From NCBI GenBank assembly GCA_963753815.1, contig CAVWDU010000003.1:1364001-1428000 (forward strand): a DNA stretch of 64,000 nucleotides, in the 5' to 3' direction. Each line of letters opens with the position of its first letter. The stretch's first letter is position 1. The notes beneath the pieces are model-generated. The model saw nothing but the letters and a program-made list of their open reading frames with translations, ran no database searches and was not told the DNA's origin. Both the position numbers and the translations under genes were made by a program. This document shows, piece by piece, positions 42,097 to 51,529 of this stretch. The stretch comes from CAVWDU01 sp963753815. GTDB lineage: Bacteria > Pseudomonadota > Gammaproteobacteria > Pseudomonadales > Halieaceae.

Positions 42097-43080
42097 ATGA
42101 CCAAGAGAGTGCTGGTGACACACCAGTTGCCCGGTGAGCGTATTTTTTCACTCGGGCAGCGCTGTGCAATGAATGTCTGGATGGGCCCCGGGTTGCTTTC
42201 GGCCCAATGCCTGCGGGAAGAGCTGGCGGATTGCCAGGGCGTGGTCTGTCTGCTCACCGACCGCCTGGACCGCTCGCTGCTGGATGAGATGCCCGGCCTG
42301 GAGTTCGTTTCCAGCATGTCGGTGGGAGTCGACCATATCGACGTCGACGCGCTGAGCGAACGCGGCATACCCCTGGGTAACACCCCGGGTGTTCTCGTCG
42401 ATACCACCGCGGATACCGCCTTCGCCCTGTTGCTGGCAGCGGCCCGCCGGGTGCGCGAGGCGGACTGCTTTATCCGTCACGGTAACTGGACGGAGGAAAA
42501 CGCGTGGTCACCGGACTTTTTCGTCGGCAAGGATGTGTCCGGCGCGACACTGGGCATCATCGGGCTCGGTGCTATCGGCGAGGCAATGGCGCGTCGGGCC
42601 GCTGGCTTCGGCATGGATGTGGTTGCCTGGAACCGCACCCCGAGAGAGGTGCCCGGCGTGCGCAGTGCCAGCCTTGACGAGGTGTTGGCCACGGCTGATT
42701 TTATCTCGGTGCACGTCGCCCTCACCGAGGACACCCGCAACCTGCTGGATACTGCTCGCATCGCGCAGATGAAACCCGGCGCCGTGCTGGTTAACACGGC
42801 CCGGGGAGGTATCGTGGACGAGGAAGCTCTGGCCGAGGCGTTGCACCGCGGGCACCTGTACGCGGCGGCCTTCGATGTCTTCGAGCAGGAGCCGGTGCCG
42901 CGTGACAACCCGCTGCTGGCTCTGCCCAATGTGCTGGTGGCGCCACACATCGGCAGTGCCACGGCCAAGACGCGGGCGCGGATGGCGGACCTTGCGGTCG
43001 AGAATGCGCTGGCCGCGATCGAGGGGCGGCCGATGCCCCACTGTGCCAATCCCCAGGTGTATGGAGCCGCGGTCTCCTGA
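42097..43080 (+). CDS. D-2-hydroxyacid dehydrogenase (glyoxylate/hydroxypyruvate reductase type)
   Basis: The 327-residue NAD(P)-dependent enzyme has the substrate loop SMSVGVDHIDVDA, ADTAFALLLAAARR, the nucleotide-binding GLGAIGEAMARR (about residues 150-161), catalytic Arg in NTARGGIVDEEAL, Glu in DVFEQEPVP and His in VAPHIGSATAKTR. It resembles GhrB. It is a paralogue of serA without the ACT domain, and it has all three catalytic residues. ATG follows GATGAGAGC. Confidence 0.9.
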   Translation: MTKRVLVTHQLPGERIFSLGQRCAMNVWMGPGLLSAQCLREELADCQGVVCLLTDRLDRSLLDEMPGLEFVSSMSVGVDHIDVDALSERGIPLGNTPGVLVDTTADTAFALLLAAARRVREADCFIRHGNWTEENAWSPDFFVGKDVSGATLGIIGLGAIGEAMARRAAGFGMDVVAWNRTPREVPGVRSASLDEVLATADFISVHVALTEDTRNLLDTARIAQMKPGAVLVNTARGGIVDEEALAEALHRGHLYAAAFDVFEQEPVPRDNPLLALPNVLVAPHIGSATAKTRARMADLAVENALAAIEGRPMPHCANPQVYGAAVS

Positions 43081-43188
43081 TTGGCGGGGCTGTACGTAAC
43101 CGGCACCGTTCGGTGAGGCCGGTAGCTGAACTCAGCGGTTTTTTCGAAGCGGTACCGACAGCCGCCGGCTTCGGGGCAGGCGCCAGAA

Positions 43189-43782
43189 TCAGGAGACCGG
43201 CGGTACCGTGCTGAGCCCCTTGTTGATCGCCTGGGTGACAACCCGCCGCAGGCGCGCGGTATCGGCCATGTTGGCGTCTTCGACGATCTTGGTAATCACC
43301 ACGCTCCACAGTTCCTGGTTGCCGGGAATCTCGCTGAAGGCCAGCCGGATGTTTTCGGTGTCCCGTACGCCTGCCAGGGCCTGAGCGTTGTCGATGGTCG
43401 CCTGGTCCACCTGGCGGTTGATTGCCTGTGGCCTGGTGTTGATGTTGGTGACTTCCTCGCTGCCGATGCCCTGCAGCGAGCCCGGGGCGTTGACGAAGTG
43501 GATGTCGAACTGCGCGCGGGCCGGATCCCTGCGGTAGCCGAGTTCTTCCATCCGCGCATCCACTGCCTGGCGCACCATGCCGTCCAGCACGTAGATGCTG
43601 TCCCGCGATTTGCTGGTGTTTTCCAGTGGCGGCGTCCGCCACGTGTAATAGCGGTAGTCGCGCGCCGCGAAGTCGCTGACGTCCTCAGGTTGGGTATTAA
43701 TCCCGGCGCAGCCGCCGCAGACCAGCGCGATCAGCGCGAGCACGGCAAAAACCAGTCGGGTGTTGAGGTGCAGGGCGGACAT
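43189..43782 (-). CDS. DUF4136 lipoprotein
   Basis: This 197-residue protein has a lipoprotein signal (AVLALIALVCGGCAGI; Cys near residue 25) and the DUF4136 pattern: DYRYYTWRTPP, IDSR-like VLDGMVRQAVDARMEELGYRR split across residues 65-85, FDIHFV and the TARLRRVVTQAINKGL end. Outer-membrane or periplasmic lipoprotein of unknown function. It is convergent with the hydroxyacid dehydrogenase and divergent from the LysR gene. Confidence 0.82.
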   Translation of the reverse strand: MSALHLNTRLVFAVLALIALVCGGCAGINTQPEDVSDFAARDYRYYTWRTPPLENTSKSRDSIYVLDGMVRQAVDARMEELGYRRDPARAQFDIHFVNAPGSLQGIGSEEVTNINTRPQAINRQVDQATIDNAQALAGVRDTENIRLAFSEIPGNQELWSVVITKIVEDANMADTARLRRVVTQAINKGLSTVPPVS

Positions 43783-43908
43783 GCGGCGTCTCCGGTGGCG
43801 TCCTGGGCATGTTAGCAGTCAATGTGGAGGCGAACCACCGCGCCATAGACTGGACGAAGGTACTAATATGGGGTGCGTAGCAATAGTACCTTTGCTAGCA
43901 TCGGTATT

Positions 43909-43923
43909 ATAACAAGAAGTTAT
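43909..43923 (+). promoter_or_regulatory. LysR-type binding site (T-N11-A) before the LysR gene
   Basis: ATAACAAGAAGTTAT is a perfect 5-bp inverted repeat with the T-N11-A spacing of LysR-type operators, 16 bases upstream of the LysR ATG. It fits autorepression by the adjacent regulator. Confidence 0.45.
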
Positions 43924-43939
43924 TACTGACGGGCAAAGC

Positions 43940-44923
43940 ATGATTTCGCGCAAACTGATCCGTACCGACCTGAACCTGCTGGTGGCGTTGCAGATTCTCA
44001 TCGAAGAGCGCAATGTCACCCGCGCCGCAGAGCGGCTTTCCGTGTCCCAGCCGGCGCTCAGCAAAACCCTGCAACGGTTGCGTGAGTCTTTTGAGGATGA
44101 ACTGTTCACCCGCACCGCCCACGGTCTGGTGCCCACGCCGCGGGCGGAGGCGCTGGCCAGGTGCCTGCCTGCCGTGCTGGAAAACGTTGAGGATTTACTG
44201 GGGAACGAGGAATTTTCGCCCGAGCGCTACGACGGCAGCTTCAAGCTGTTGCTGCCACCCATCCTCAGCGAGGCCCTGCTTCCCGGGCTGATGGCCGAAC
44301 TGCACGCCACCGCGCCCAACGTACAGATCATCACCGCTGAGGTCTCGCCGAACTACCAGGACCAGCTGAAAAAAGGCGAGGCGGATTTCGCCGCCTTCGT
44401 TGCAATCGACATCGACCGTGACATTCTTGCCGAGCCGATCGCCGCGATCGCGCCGCGCTGTTACATGCGCGTTGATCATCCGCTGGTGGGGCGTTCCTTT
44501 CGCCTGCAGGAGTTCCTCGAGTATCCCCACCTGCGGCTTTACGTGCCAGGGCTGACCCGTGAAAACACCAGCATGGTTGACGATGTGCTGGGGCAGTACG
44601 GGGTCCACCGCACGATCACACTGGAAACCACCCAGTTTGCTTCGGCCGTCGGTGTGCTCACCCGGACTGACTCCCTGCTGGTAGCCAACGCCGGTTTCGA
44701 GGAGGGTGGCCTCTACAAGGAACTCATCGTCGGCCGTGAGCTGCCGGCGGAGCTGCAGCGCATGGTGCGAAACACCCACAGTACCAACCGCGGCAAGATG
44801 TCCCTGATGCGCCATACCCGCACTTCCCGCAGCACACCTCACCAGTGGCTGCGCGGGTTGCTGATGAGTCATCTCACCCGGGCCCAGCCCGCGGCCGCCG
44901 TCGACGCTGCAGAATCGGCATAA
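43940..44923 (+). CDS. LysR family transcriptional regulator
   Basis: The 327-residue protein has the N-terminal winged helix-turn-helix LLVALQILIEERNVTRAAERLSVSQPALSKTL (residues 14-45, quoted as context) and a periplasmic-binding-like effector domain (FKLLLPPILSEALLPGLM onward). The N-terminal LIRTDLNLLVAL is of the NodD/SyrM-like subgroup. It is divergent from the DUF4136 lipoprotein gene and convergent with the mmsR homologue, so its target may be either itself or the lipoprotein. Effector unknown. Confidence 0.9.
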   Translation: MISRKLIRTDLNLLVALQILIEERNVTRAAERLSVSQPALSKTLQRLRESFEDELFTRTAHGLVPTPRAEALARCLPAVLENVEDLLGNEEFSPERYDGSFKLLLPPILSEALLPGLMAELHATAPNVQIITAEVSPNYQDQLKKGEADFAAFVAIDIDRDILAEPIAAIAPRCYMRVDHPLVGRSFRLQEFLEYPHLRLYVPGLTRENTSMVDDVLGQYGVHRTITLETTQFASAVGVLTRTDSLLVANAGFEEGGLYKELIVGRELPAELQRMVRNTHSTNRGKMSLMRHTRTSRSTPHQWLRGLLMSHLTRAQPAAAVDAAESA

Positions 44924-44971
44924 GAGCCGGCAAAATGGCAGCGATAGTGAAGGCGGTGAGAGCGGGAACAG

Positions 44972-45913
44972 TCAGGCCCGCGCGGCGCTGCGGTAGGCCC
45001 GCGGAGAGATTCCCATGGTCTTGGTGAAGAGGCGGGAGAAGTACAGCGGGTCGCCGTAACCCAGCTCCACCGCGATGGCTTTGATGCTCAGCTCGGTAGA
45101 GTCAAGCAGCTGGCAGGCGTACTCGATCTTCAGGTGAAGGAAGTGACGAATCGGCGGATAGCCGGTGAGCGCCTTGTAGCGCACCGCGAAATGGTACTTC
45201 GACAGGTGGGCAACCGCGGCGAGTGAGTCCAGGTCCAGTTGCTGGTGGATGTTTTCCAGCATGTAGGTGCGCAGCGCCTCGAGGTCCAGGCTCGCTTGTT
45301 GCTCACCCTCGTGGCGGCTGGTTTCGCTGGCGAAGAGGGTCATCAGGTGGCGCAGCTGGTTGGCCGCATTGATGAAAGCGCGGCTACTGTACCCTGTCTT
45401 GCGCACCGACAGCAGGCTGTTGAAAGCCCCCAGCAGCGCCGGAGAGACGCCGACCCTCGCCAGCAGCCGGTCCTCCCGGTAGCCGAGATGCTCGAGGAAA
45501 GTGCGCGAGCTGTCGCCCCGGAAGTGCACCCAGTACACGCTCCACGGCTGGCAGGGCGAGGCGGCATAGTCGTGGCCGATGCCCTGGGGCAGCAGTATCA
45601 GGTCGCCCGCCGCCACCTCGGCGCGCCGCTCGCCGGCAGTCAGCATGCCGCTGCCATCAACACAATAAATGATCAGGTTGTCGTCGTGCCGGGCCCTGTG
45701 CATGCGGTGGCCACTGGCTTTCGGGTAGTAGCCCATGGCCGTGGGATAGCAATCGCGCGTCAGCGGGTGTTCCTGCAACTTCTTCAGCATGAAGGCGGGT
45801 GTCAGGAAGCGGATGCCACGACCGGGCAGTGGCCATTTCGAGGGGCTGCTCACGCGCGGCGGTCTCCTGATGGTCGCAATCTGGTGGCACTGTATATCCG
45901 CAATATAGTCCAT
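44972..45913 (-). CDS. mmsR: AraC family regulator, MmsR-like
   Basis: The 313-residue protein has an N-terminal AraC cupin-like domain (IYCVDGSGMLTAGERRAEVAAGDLILLPQG, about residues 82-110) and a C-terminal double helix-turn-helix (LDSLAAVAHLSKYHFAVRYK and IKAIAVELGYGDPLYFSRLF). It is divergent from mmsA with 86 bases between the starts, exactly the place of MmsR, the AraC-type activator of mmsAB in P. aeruginosa. Activation by a valine-degradation intermediate is inferred from that parallel. Confidence 0.85.
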   Translation of the reverse strand: MDYIADIQCHQIATIRRPPRVSSPSKWPLPGRGIRFLTPAFMLKKLQEHPLTRDCYPTAMGYYPKASGHRMHRARHDDNLIIYCVDGSGMLTAGERRAEVAAGDLILLPQGIGHDYAASPCQPWSVYWVHFRGDSSRTFLEHLGYREDRLLARVGVSPALLGAFNSLLSVRKTGYSSRAFINAANQLRHLMTLFASETSRHEGEQQASLDLEALRTYMLENIHQQLDLDSLAAVAHLSKYHFAVRYKALTGYPPIRHFLHLKIEYACQLLDSTELSIKAIAVELGYGDPLYFSRLFTKTMGISPRAYRSAARA

Positions 45914-45999
45914 AAACTGCGCAATTTCGTCAATATGCAGGGCGCCGCTACGGTGCTATCGTGGCCGTTCGCATCACAACGAAAGCACAGGTGACACCC

Positions 46000-47496
46000 A
46001 TGACGCGTCAAGTTCCGCTGTTTATCGACGGCGAGTTCGTAGAGAGCACCAGCAGCCGGAGGCTGCCGGTCACCAACCCCGCAACCCAGTCACTGCTGGC
46101 TGAGGTGCCCATGGCCACCCGGGACGAGGTCGACACCGCCGTCGCCAGTGCCCGGCGGGCTTTTGAAACCTGGAAGGAAGTCCCCGTGTCGGAGCGGGCG
46201 CGGCTGATGATGCGCTACTGCAACCTGCTGAAGTCGCACCTCGACGAGCTGGGCGAACTGTTGGCGGGCGACACCGGCAAGACCTTTGAAGACGCCAAGG
46301 GTGACGTCTGGCGCGGCATCGAAGTGGTGGAGCAGGCGGCCAACGTACCCTCCAACATGATGGGGGAGACGGTCAACAACGTGGCCGGCGGCATCGACAC
46401 TTACAGCTATATCCAGCCGATCGGTGTCTGTGCGGGCATTACCCCATTCAATTTCCCGGCGATGATTCCGCTGTGGATGTATCCGCTGGCTATTGCCAGC
46501 GGCAACACATTTGTGCTCAAGCCCTCGGAACAGGTGCCCCTGACTCCGGTGCGGCTGGTGGAACTGTTCGTCGAGGCGGGCGCGCCCGCCGGTGTATTGA
46601 ACCTGGTGCATGGCGGCGCCGAGCAGGTCGATCAGATACTCAACCACCCCGATATCAAGGCGGTCTCGTTTGTCGGCTCCACCCGGGTGGGCGAGCACAT
46701 CTACACCACCGGTACTGCCGCCGGCAAACGGGTTCAGTGCATGATGGGTGCCAAGAACCACATGGTGATCATGCCCGACGCCGATCGCAACGCGACCCTC
46801 AATGCCCTGGTGGGCGCCTCCGTCGGCGCGGCGGGGCAGCGCTGCATGGCGATCTCTGTCGCCGTGTTTGTCGGTGAGTCCGCCGAGTGGGTGGGTGATC
46901 TTGCGGAGCGCATGGCCGCGGTCAAGCCCGGCGCCTGGGATGACAGCGGCGCCGGTTACGGCCCGCAGATTTCGAAAAACGCACACCAGCGGGTGATCGA
47001 CCTGATCGGGAAGGGTATCGAGGAAGGCGCCGAGTGCCTGCTGGACGGGCGGGGCTGCACTGTGGACGGCTTCCCGGAAGGCAACTGGGTGGGCCCGACG
47101 CTGTTTAATGGCGTCAAAGCCGACATGGCTATCTACCGCGAGGAGATTTTCGGGCCGGTGCTTTGCTGTATGCAGGTGGGCTCGCTTGACGAGGCCATCC
47201 AATTGATCAATAGCCTGGAAGTGGGTAACGGAACCTCGATCTTTACCGCCTCCGGGGGCGCGGCACGCAAGTTCCAGCACGAGGTGCTGGTCGGTCAGGT
47301 CGGTATCAATATTCCCATTCCCGTGCCTTTGCCGATGTTCTCGTTCACCGGCTGGCGCGGGTCGTTCCGTGGCGACCTGCATGCCTTCGGCAAGCAGGCG
47401 GTGCGTTTCTACACCGAGACCAAGACCATCACCGCGCGCTGGACGCACACGGAGTCCACCGGCAAGGCGCCGAACATGAGTATAAACCTGCGCTGA
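46000..47496 (+). CDS. mmsA: CoA-acylating methylmalonate-semialdehyde dehydrogenase
   Basis: Oxidises methylmalonate semialdehyde to propionyl-CoA in the last step of valine breakdown. The 498-residue aldehyde dehydrogenase has catalytic Cys282 in GAAGQRCMAIS, ITPFNFPAMIPLWMYPLA, and PMFSFTGWRGSFRGDLHAFG, which distinguish MmsA from ordinary aldehyde dehydrogenases. ATG 46000 matches the family start; GTG 45961 is possible but would leave a shorter promoter. First gene of a five-gene operon. Confidence 0.95.
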   Translation: MTRQVPLFIDGEFVESTSSRRLPVTNPATQSLLAEVPMATRDEVDTAVASARRAFETWKEVPVSERARLMMRYCNLLKSHLDELGELLAGDTGKTFEDAKGDVWRGIEVVEQAANVPSNMMGETVNNVAGGIDTYSYIQPIGVCAGITPFNFPAMIPLWMYPLAIASGNTFVLKPSEQVPLTPVRLVELFVEAGAPAGVLNLVHGGAEQVDQILNHPDIKAVSFVGSTRVGEHIYTTGTAAGKRVQCMMGAKNHMVIMPDADRNATLNALVGASVGAAGQRCMAISVAVFVGESAEWVGDLAERMAAVKPGAWDDSGAGYGPQISKNAHQRVIDLIGKGIEEGAECLLDGRGCTVDGFPEGNWVGPTLFNGVKADMAIYREEIFGPVLCCMQVGSLDEAIQLINSLEVGNGTSIFTASGGAARKFQHEVLVGQVGINIPIPVPLPMFSFTGWRGSFRGDLHAFGKQAVRFYTETKTITARWTHTESTGKAPNMSINLR

Positions 47497-47521
47497 GCCG
47501 CAGGCCCCAGGAGCAAACGGC

Positions 47522-48682
47522 ATGGACTTTTCCCTGAACGAGGAACAGCAGGCTTACGTGCAGAGCGCCCGGGCGTTTTCCGACGGGGTGTTGGCACCGA
47601 ATGCCGCGCGCTGGGACGAGGAGGCCATATTCGCCCGCGATGCGCTGGCGCAAGCCGGTGAGCTGGGGTTCATGGGGCTCTACACGCCCGAGTCCGCCGG
47701 CGGTCTGGCGATGTCGCGACTGGACGCCAGCCTGATCGTCGAGGAACTCGCCCGGGGTTGTACCGCGACCGCGGCGTTTCTCACGATCCACAACATGGCC
47801 ACCAGCATGATCGGCAAGTACTGCCAGGGGGCGGTGATCGAGCAGTGGTGCCCCGAGCTTGTGGCGGGCCGAAAGCTGGCCTCCTACTGCCTGACCGAGC
47901 CGGGTGCCGGCTCCGATGCCGCCGCCCTGCGCACCAGCGCCGAGCGCGACGGCGATGATTACGTCGTCAACGGCAGCAAGGTGTTCATTTCCGGAGCGGG
48001 CGACACTGAGGTGTTGGTGGTGATGCTGCGCACCGGCGGTGCAGGGCCCAAGGGTGTTTCCGCCCTGTTGATTCCCGCCGACGCCGAGGGGATTACCTAC
48101 GGCAAGAAAGAGCAGAAGATGGGCTGGAACGCTCAGCCGACGCGCATGGTTACCTTCGACCAGGTCCGGGTGCCGGTGGGCAACCGTCTCGGCACGGAAG
48201 GTCAGGGCTTCGCCATCGCCATGGAGGGGCTCGACGGCGGGCGCATCAATATCGCCACCTGCTCTATTGGCACAGCCCAGCAGGCACTGGAGGAGGCCGC
48301 CGCTTACGTGCAGGACCGTCGCCAGTTCGACCGCGCGATAGCCGAGTTCCAGTCCATCCAGTTCAAGCTGGCCGACATGCTCACCGAGTTGGTGGCCGCT
48401 CGCCAGATGGTGCGCCTGGCCGCCAGCAAACTGGACGAGGGTGATCCCCAGGCGACCACCTATTGCGCGATGGCCAAGCGCTTCGCCACCGACGTGGGGT
48501 TTACCGTGTGCAACGAGGCGCTGCAGCTGCACGGGGGCTACGGTTATATTCGCGAGTACCCGATGGAGCGCCATGTGCGCGACACGCGGGTGCACCAGAT
48601 CCTGGAAGGTACCAACGAGATTATGCGGGTGATCATCGCTCGTCGATTGTTAATGGAAGGCGCCCTGGAGGTGATCAAATGA
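47522..48682 (+). CDS. Acyl-CoA dehydrogenase, probable isobutyryl-CoA dehydrogenase
   Basis: The 386-residue flavoprotein has TEPGAGSDAAALRTSA, the substrate-region VPVGNRLGTEGQGFAIAMEG, LHGGYGYIREYPMERHVRD and catalytic Glu in QILEGTNEIMR. Position between mmsA and the enoyl-CoA hydratase gene indicates oxidation of isobutyryl-CoA to methacrylyl-CoA. Residues alone do not separate isobutyryl- from 2-methylbutyryl- or butyryl-CoA. Stop overlaps the next start (ATGA). Confidence 0.9.
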   Translation: MDFSLNEEQQAYVQSARAFSDGVLAPNAARWDEEAIFARDALAQAGELGFMGLYTPESAGGLAMSRLDASLIVEELARGCTATAAFLTIHNMATSMIGKYCQGAVIEQWCPELVAGRKLASYCLTEPGAGSDAAALRTSAERDGDDYVVNGSKVFISGAGDTEVLVVMLRTGGAGPKGVSALLIPADAEGITYGKKEQKMGWNAQPTRMVTFDQVRVPVGNRLGTEGQGFAIAMEGLDGGRINIATCSIGTAQQALEEAAAYVQDRRQFDRAIAEFQSIQFKLADMLTELVAARQMVRLAASKLDEGDPQATTYCAMAKRFATDVGFTVCNEALQLHGGYGYIREYPMERHVRDTRVHQILEGTNEIMRVIIARRLLMEGALEVIK

Positions 48683-49467
48683 GCCAGAGTCATTCGCCGA
48701 AACTGCATGTGCAGTTGCGCGGCAACACCGCCGTTGTCACCGTGGACAACCCGGCGGCCAACACCTGGGATACCGAGAGTCTGCCGGCGCTGCGGCAACT
48801 GGTCGAGGCGCTCAACGAGAACAGCGACGTCTACGCGCTGGTGCTGACGGGCGCGGGAGAGAAGTTCTTTTCCGCCGGCGCGGACCTCAAGCTGTTCGCC
48901 GACGGCGACCCTGAAACGGCGCGCGCGATGGCGCAGTTGTTTGGTGAGGCCTTTGAGGCCCTCGCCGACTTCCGCGGCGTGTCCATCGCCGCCATCAACG
49001 GCTTCGCCATGGGTGGTGGCCTGGAAGTTGCGCTGGCCTGTGACCTGCGCGTAGCCGAGGAGCAGGCGCAGATGGCGCTTCCAGAGGCGACGGTCGGTCT
49101 GTTGCCCTGTGCCGGTGGCACCCAGCGCCTGTCCTGGCTGGTCGGTGAGGGTTGGGCCAAGCGCATGATATTGTGTGGCGAGCGCCTGGATGCAGCGACT
49201 GCTATGCGTATCGGTTTGGTAGAAGAGGTGGTGCCCCGGGGCGAGGCCCTGGAGCGAGCGGTTGCGCTGGCCGCGCAGGCGGCGCGGCAGAGCCCGACTT
49301 CAGTGTCCTTCTGCAAGCGGCTCGTCCATAGCGCCCGCGACAAGGCTATCGGCGATGGCCTCCAGGGCGAGCGGGACCTGTTCGTGGAGTTGTTTTCGAC
49401 CGAGGACCAGCGCGAAGGCGTCAATGCCTTCCTGGAAAAGCGCAAGCCTGAGTGGAAGAACCGGTAA
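48679..49467 (+). CDS. Enoyl-CoA hydratase/isomerase family protein (methacrylyl-CoA hydration)
   Basis: This 262-residue crotonase-fold protein has an oxyanion-hole region FSAGADLKLF (about residues 61-70) and NGFAMGGGLEVALACDLRV (about 107-125). The EATVGLLPCAGGTQRL motif holds the catalytic-type Glu. Within the operon it most likely hydrates methacrylyl-CoA to 3-hydroxyisobutyryl-CoA. ATG 48679 overlaps the preceding stop by four bases, which fixes the start against the longer open frame. Confidence 0.9.
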   Translation: MSQSHSPKLHVQLRGNTAVVTVDNPAANTWDTESLPALRQLVEALNENSDVYALVLTGAGEKFFSAGADLKLFADGDPETARAMAQLFGEAFEALADFRGVSIAAINGFAMGGGLEVALACDLRVAEEQAQMALPEATVGLLPCAGGTQRLSWLVGEGWAKRMILCGERLDAATAMRIGLVEEVVPRGEALERAVALAAQAARQSPTSVSFCKRLVHSARDKAIGDGLQGERDLFVELFSTEDQREGVNAFLEKRKPEWKNR

Positions 49468-49499
49468 CCAGGCTAACAACGCATACAGGGCGCGATTAT

Positions 49500-50612
49500 A
49501 TGGCCGATACACCGATCGAGTTCAGCGAGCTACCGGCGCTCGCCGGTAAAGTAGGGCGGGTCACACTCAATGTCCCCGCAACGCTCAACTCCCTGACCCT
49601 GGAAATGGTCGACCTGTTGCAACAACAGCTCGATCGCTGGCTTGGCGACCCCGCGCTGGCGATGATTCTGATCGACGGTGCGGGCAGCAAGGCATTTTGC
49701 GCAGGCGGCGACGTGCAGGCACTTTATCAGTCCGCTGTCGATGTGCCGGGCGGCCCCTGCGAATACGCCGAGACGTTTTTCGCCCGGGAATACCGGATGA
49801 ATTACAGCCTCCATACCTATCCCAAGCCCATTCTCTGCTGGGGCCACGGCATCGTCATGGGCGGCGGCCTGGGCGTGATGGCGGGTTGCTCGGAGCGGGT
49901 AGTCACCGAAACCACCCGCATTGCGATGCCGGAAGTTACCATCGCGCTGTTCCCTGACGTCGGGGGGTCCTGGTTTCTCAATCACATGCCCGGTAAGTGC
50001 GGTCAGTTCCTCGCGCTCACCGGCGCCTCGATCAACGCTGCCGACGCCATCTACACCGGCCTCGCTGACCGGTTCATTGGCCACGATCATAAGGATGCAG
50101 TCGTGGCTGGCTTGCTGCAGACAGAATGGTCCGACGCCCCTGACCTCAACCGTGGTCTGCTGCGTCATGTGCTGCGGCCGTTTACCGAGCGCAGTGTCGA
50201 TGTTATCCCGGCTGGCCAGGTTCAGGCCCACCTCGCCACTATCGCACGGCTCTGCGATGGCGATGACGTCCATCAGGTGATCGATACTATCACCACATTG
50301 GAGACAGACGACCGCTGGCTGGCGAAAGCCGCTGGCAGCCTGAGGCACGGTTCCAAACTGGCGGCACTGTGGATCTCTCGGCAGCTCTGGGAAACACGGC
50401 ATGCATCGCTGCGTGAGGTGTTCCAGGCGGAGATCAAGCTGGTCACCAACATTGTCCGTCACCCGGAGTTTGCCGAGGGCGTCAGGGCCCTTTTGATCGA
50501 CAAGGACCAGCAGCCCGCGTGGCAATACGATAGCTCGAGGGCGGTACCGGACGACGTCATTGACAGCTTTTTCAACGCGCCCTGGGATGACAATCCCCTG
50601 GCAGACCTGTAA
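49500..50612 (+). CDS. 3-hydroxyisobutyryl-CoA hydrolase
   Basis: This 370-residue crotonase-family protein is longer than hydratases and has the hydrolase pattern FCAGGDVQALYQ, CWGHGIVMGGGLGVMAG, catalytic Glu in MPEVTIALFPDVGGSWFL and the C-terminal extension ending FFNAPWDDNPLADL, typical of HIBCH. It releases free 3-hydroxyisobutyrate for MmsB. ATG 49500 lies after CAGGG; the frame open from 49452 has no ribosome-binding site. Confidence 0.93.
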   Translation: MADTPIEFSELPALAGKVGRVTLNVPATLNSLTLEMVDLLQQQLDRWLGDPALAMILIDGAGSKAFCAGGDVQALYQSAVDVPGGPCEYAETFFAREYRMNYSLHTYPKPILCWGHGIVMGGGLGVMAGCSERVVTETTRIAMPEVTIALFPDVGGSWFLNHMPGKCGQFLALTGASINAADAIYTGLADRFIGHDHKDAVVAGLLQTEWSDAPDLNRGLLRHVLRPFTERSVDVIPAGQVQAHLATIARLCDGDDVHQVIDTITTLETDDRWLAKAAGSLRHGSKLAALWISRQLWETRHASLREVFQAEIKLVTNIVRHPEFAEGVRALLIDKDQQPAWQYDSSRAVPDDVIDSFFNAPWDDNPLADL

Positions 50613-50635
50613 TCCCGACCCGGAGGTAGTCATCG

Positions 50636-51529
50636 ATGGCAACAGTGGCGTTTATCGGCCTTGGCAATATGGGCGGCCCCATGGCCACCAACCTGCTGCA
50701 GGCGGGGCATACCGTGACCGTGTTCGACCTCGCCGAGGCTGCCTGCGAGGCGCTGCGCGCCGCCGGCGCCGGGGTTGCGGCTTCGGCAACGGCGGCTGCC
50801 GAGGGGGTGGATTACGTCATTACCATGCTGCCGGCCGGCAAGCACGTGGCGGCGACCTACCTCGGCGAGAATGGCCTGCTCGCCCAGGTGGCACCCGGCA
50901 CCACGCTGCTGGATTGCAGCACCATCGACGCGGCCACTGCCCGTGAAGTCGGTACCGCGGCTGCCGAGCGTGGCCTGGGTTTCATGGATTCGCCCGTGTC
51001 TGGGGGAGTAGCCGCAGCGGCGGCGGGCACGCTGGCTTTCATGTGTGGAGGAGATGCCGATACCTTCGCGCTCGCCCGGGTGATTCTCGCCGACATGGGC
51101 CGCAATATCTTTCACGCCGGGCCGGCAGGTGCCGGACAGGTGGCCAAGGCCTGCAACAACATGTTGCTGGCCATCCATATGATCGGCACCTGCGAAGCAC
51201 TGGAAATGGGCGTACGCAATGGCCTCGATCCCGCGACCCTGTCGGAGATCATGCTTGCCAGTTCGGGCCGCAACTGGTCACTCGAGGTGTACAACCCGTA
51301 TCCCGGTGTCATGGAGGCGGCCCCCGCCAGTAACGACTATCAACCCGGGTTCATGGTGGACCTGATGTGCAAGGATCTCGGCCTGGCGATGGAGATCGCC
51401 GACCAGAGTGAGTGCGAGAGCGCCCTCGGCAGGCTGGCTCAGCGGTTATATAAGGAGCACCAGCAGAACGGAGAGGGTGCGATGGATTTCTCCGGTATCC
51501 TGAAGCTGGTCAGCGCTCGCGGGAGCTGA
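50636..51529 (+). CDS. mmsB: 3-hydroxyisobutyrate dehydrogenase
   Basis: The 297-residue NAD-dependent enzyme oxidises 3-hydroxyisobutyrate to methylmalonate semialdehyde, the substrate of MmsA. It shows the Rossmann loop FIGLGNMGGPMATNLL (residues 5-20), substrate motif DSPVSGGVAAAAAGTL (about 120-135) and catalytic Lys in GAGQVAKACNNMLL (about 168-181). GGAGGT precedes the ATG. Its 3' end overlaps the convergent DUF4340 gene by 20 bases. Confidence 0.94.
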   Translation: MATVAFIGLGNMGGPMATNLLQAGHTVTVFDLAEAACEALRAAGAGVAASATAAAEGVDYVITMLPAGKHVAATYLGENGLLAQVAPGTTLLDCSTIDAATAREVGTAAAERGLGFMDSPVSGGVAAAAAGTLAFMCGGDADTFALARVILADMGRNIFHAGPAGAGQVAKACNNMLLAIHMIGTCEALEMGVRNGLDPATLSEIMLASSGRNWSLEVYNPYPGVMEAAPASNDYQPGFMVDLMCKDLGLAMEIADQSECESALGRLAQRLYKEHQQNGEGAMDFSGILKLVSARGS

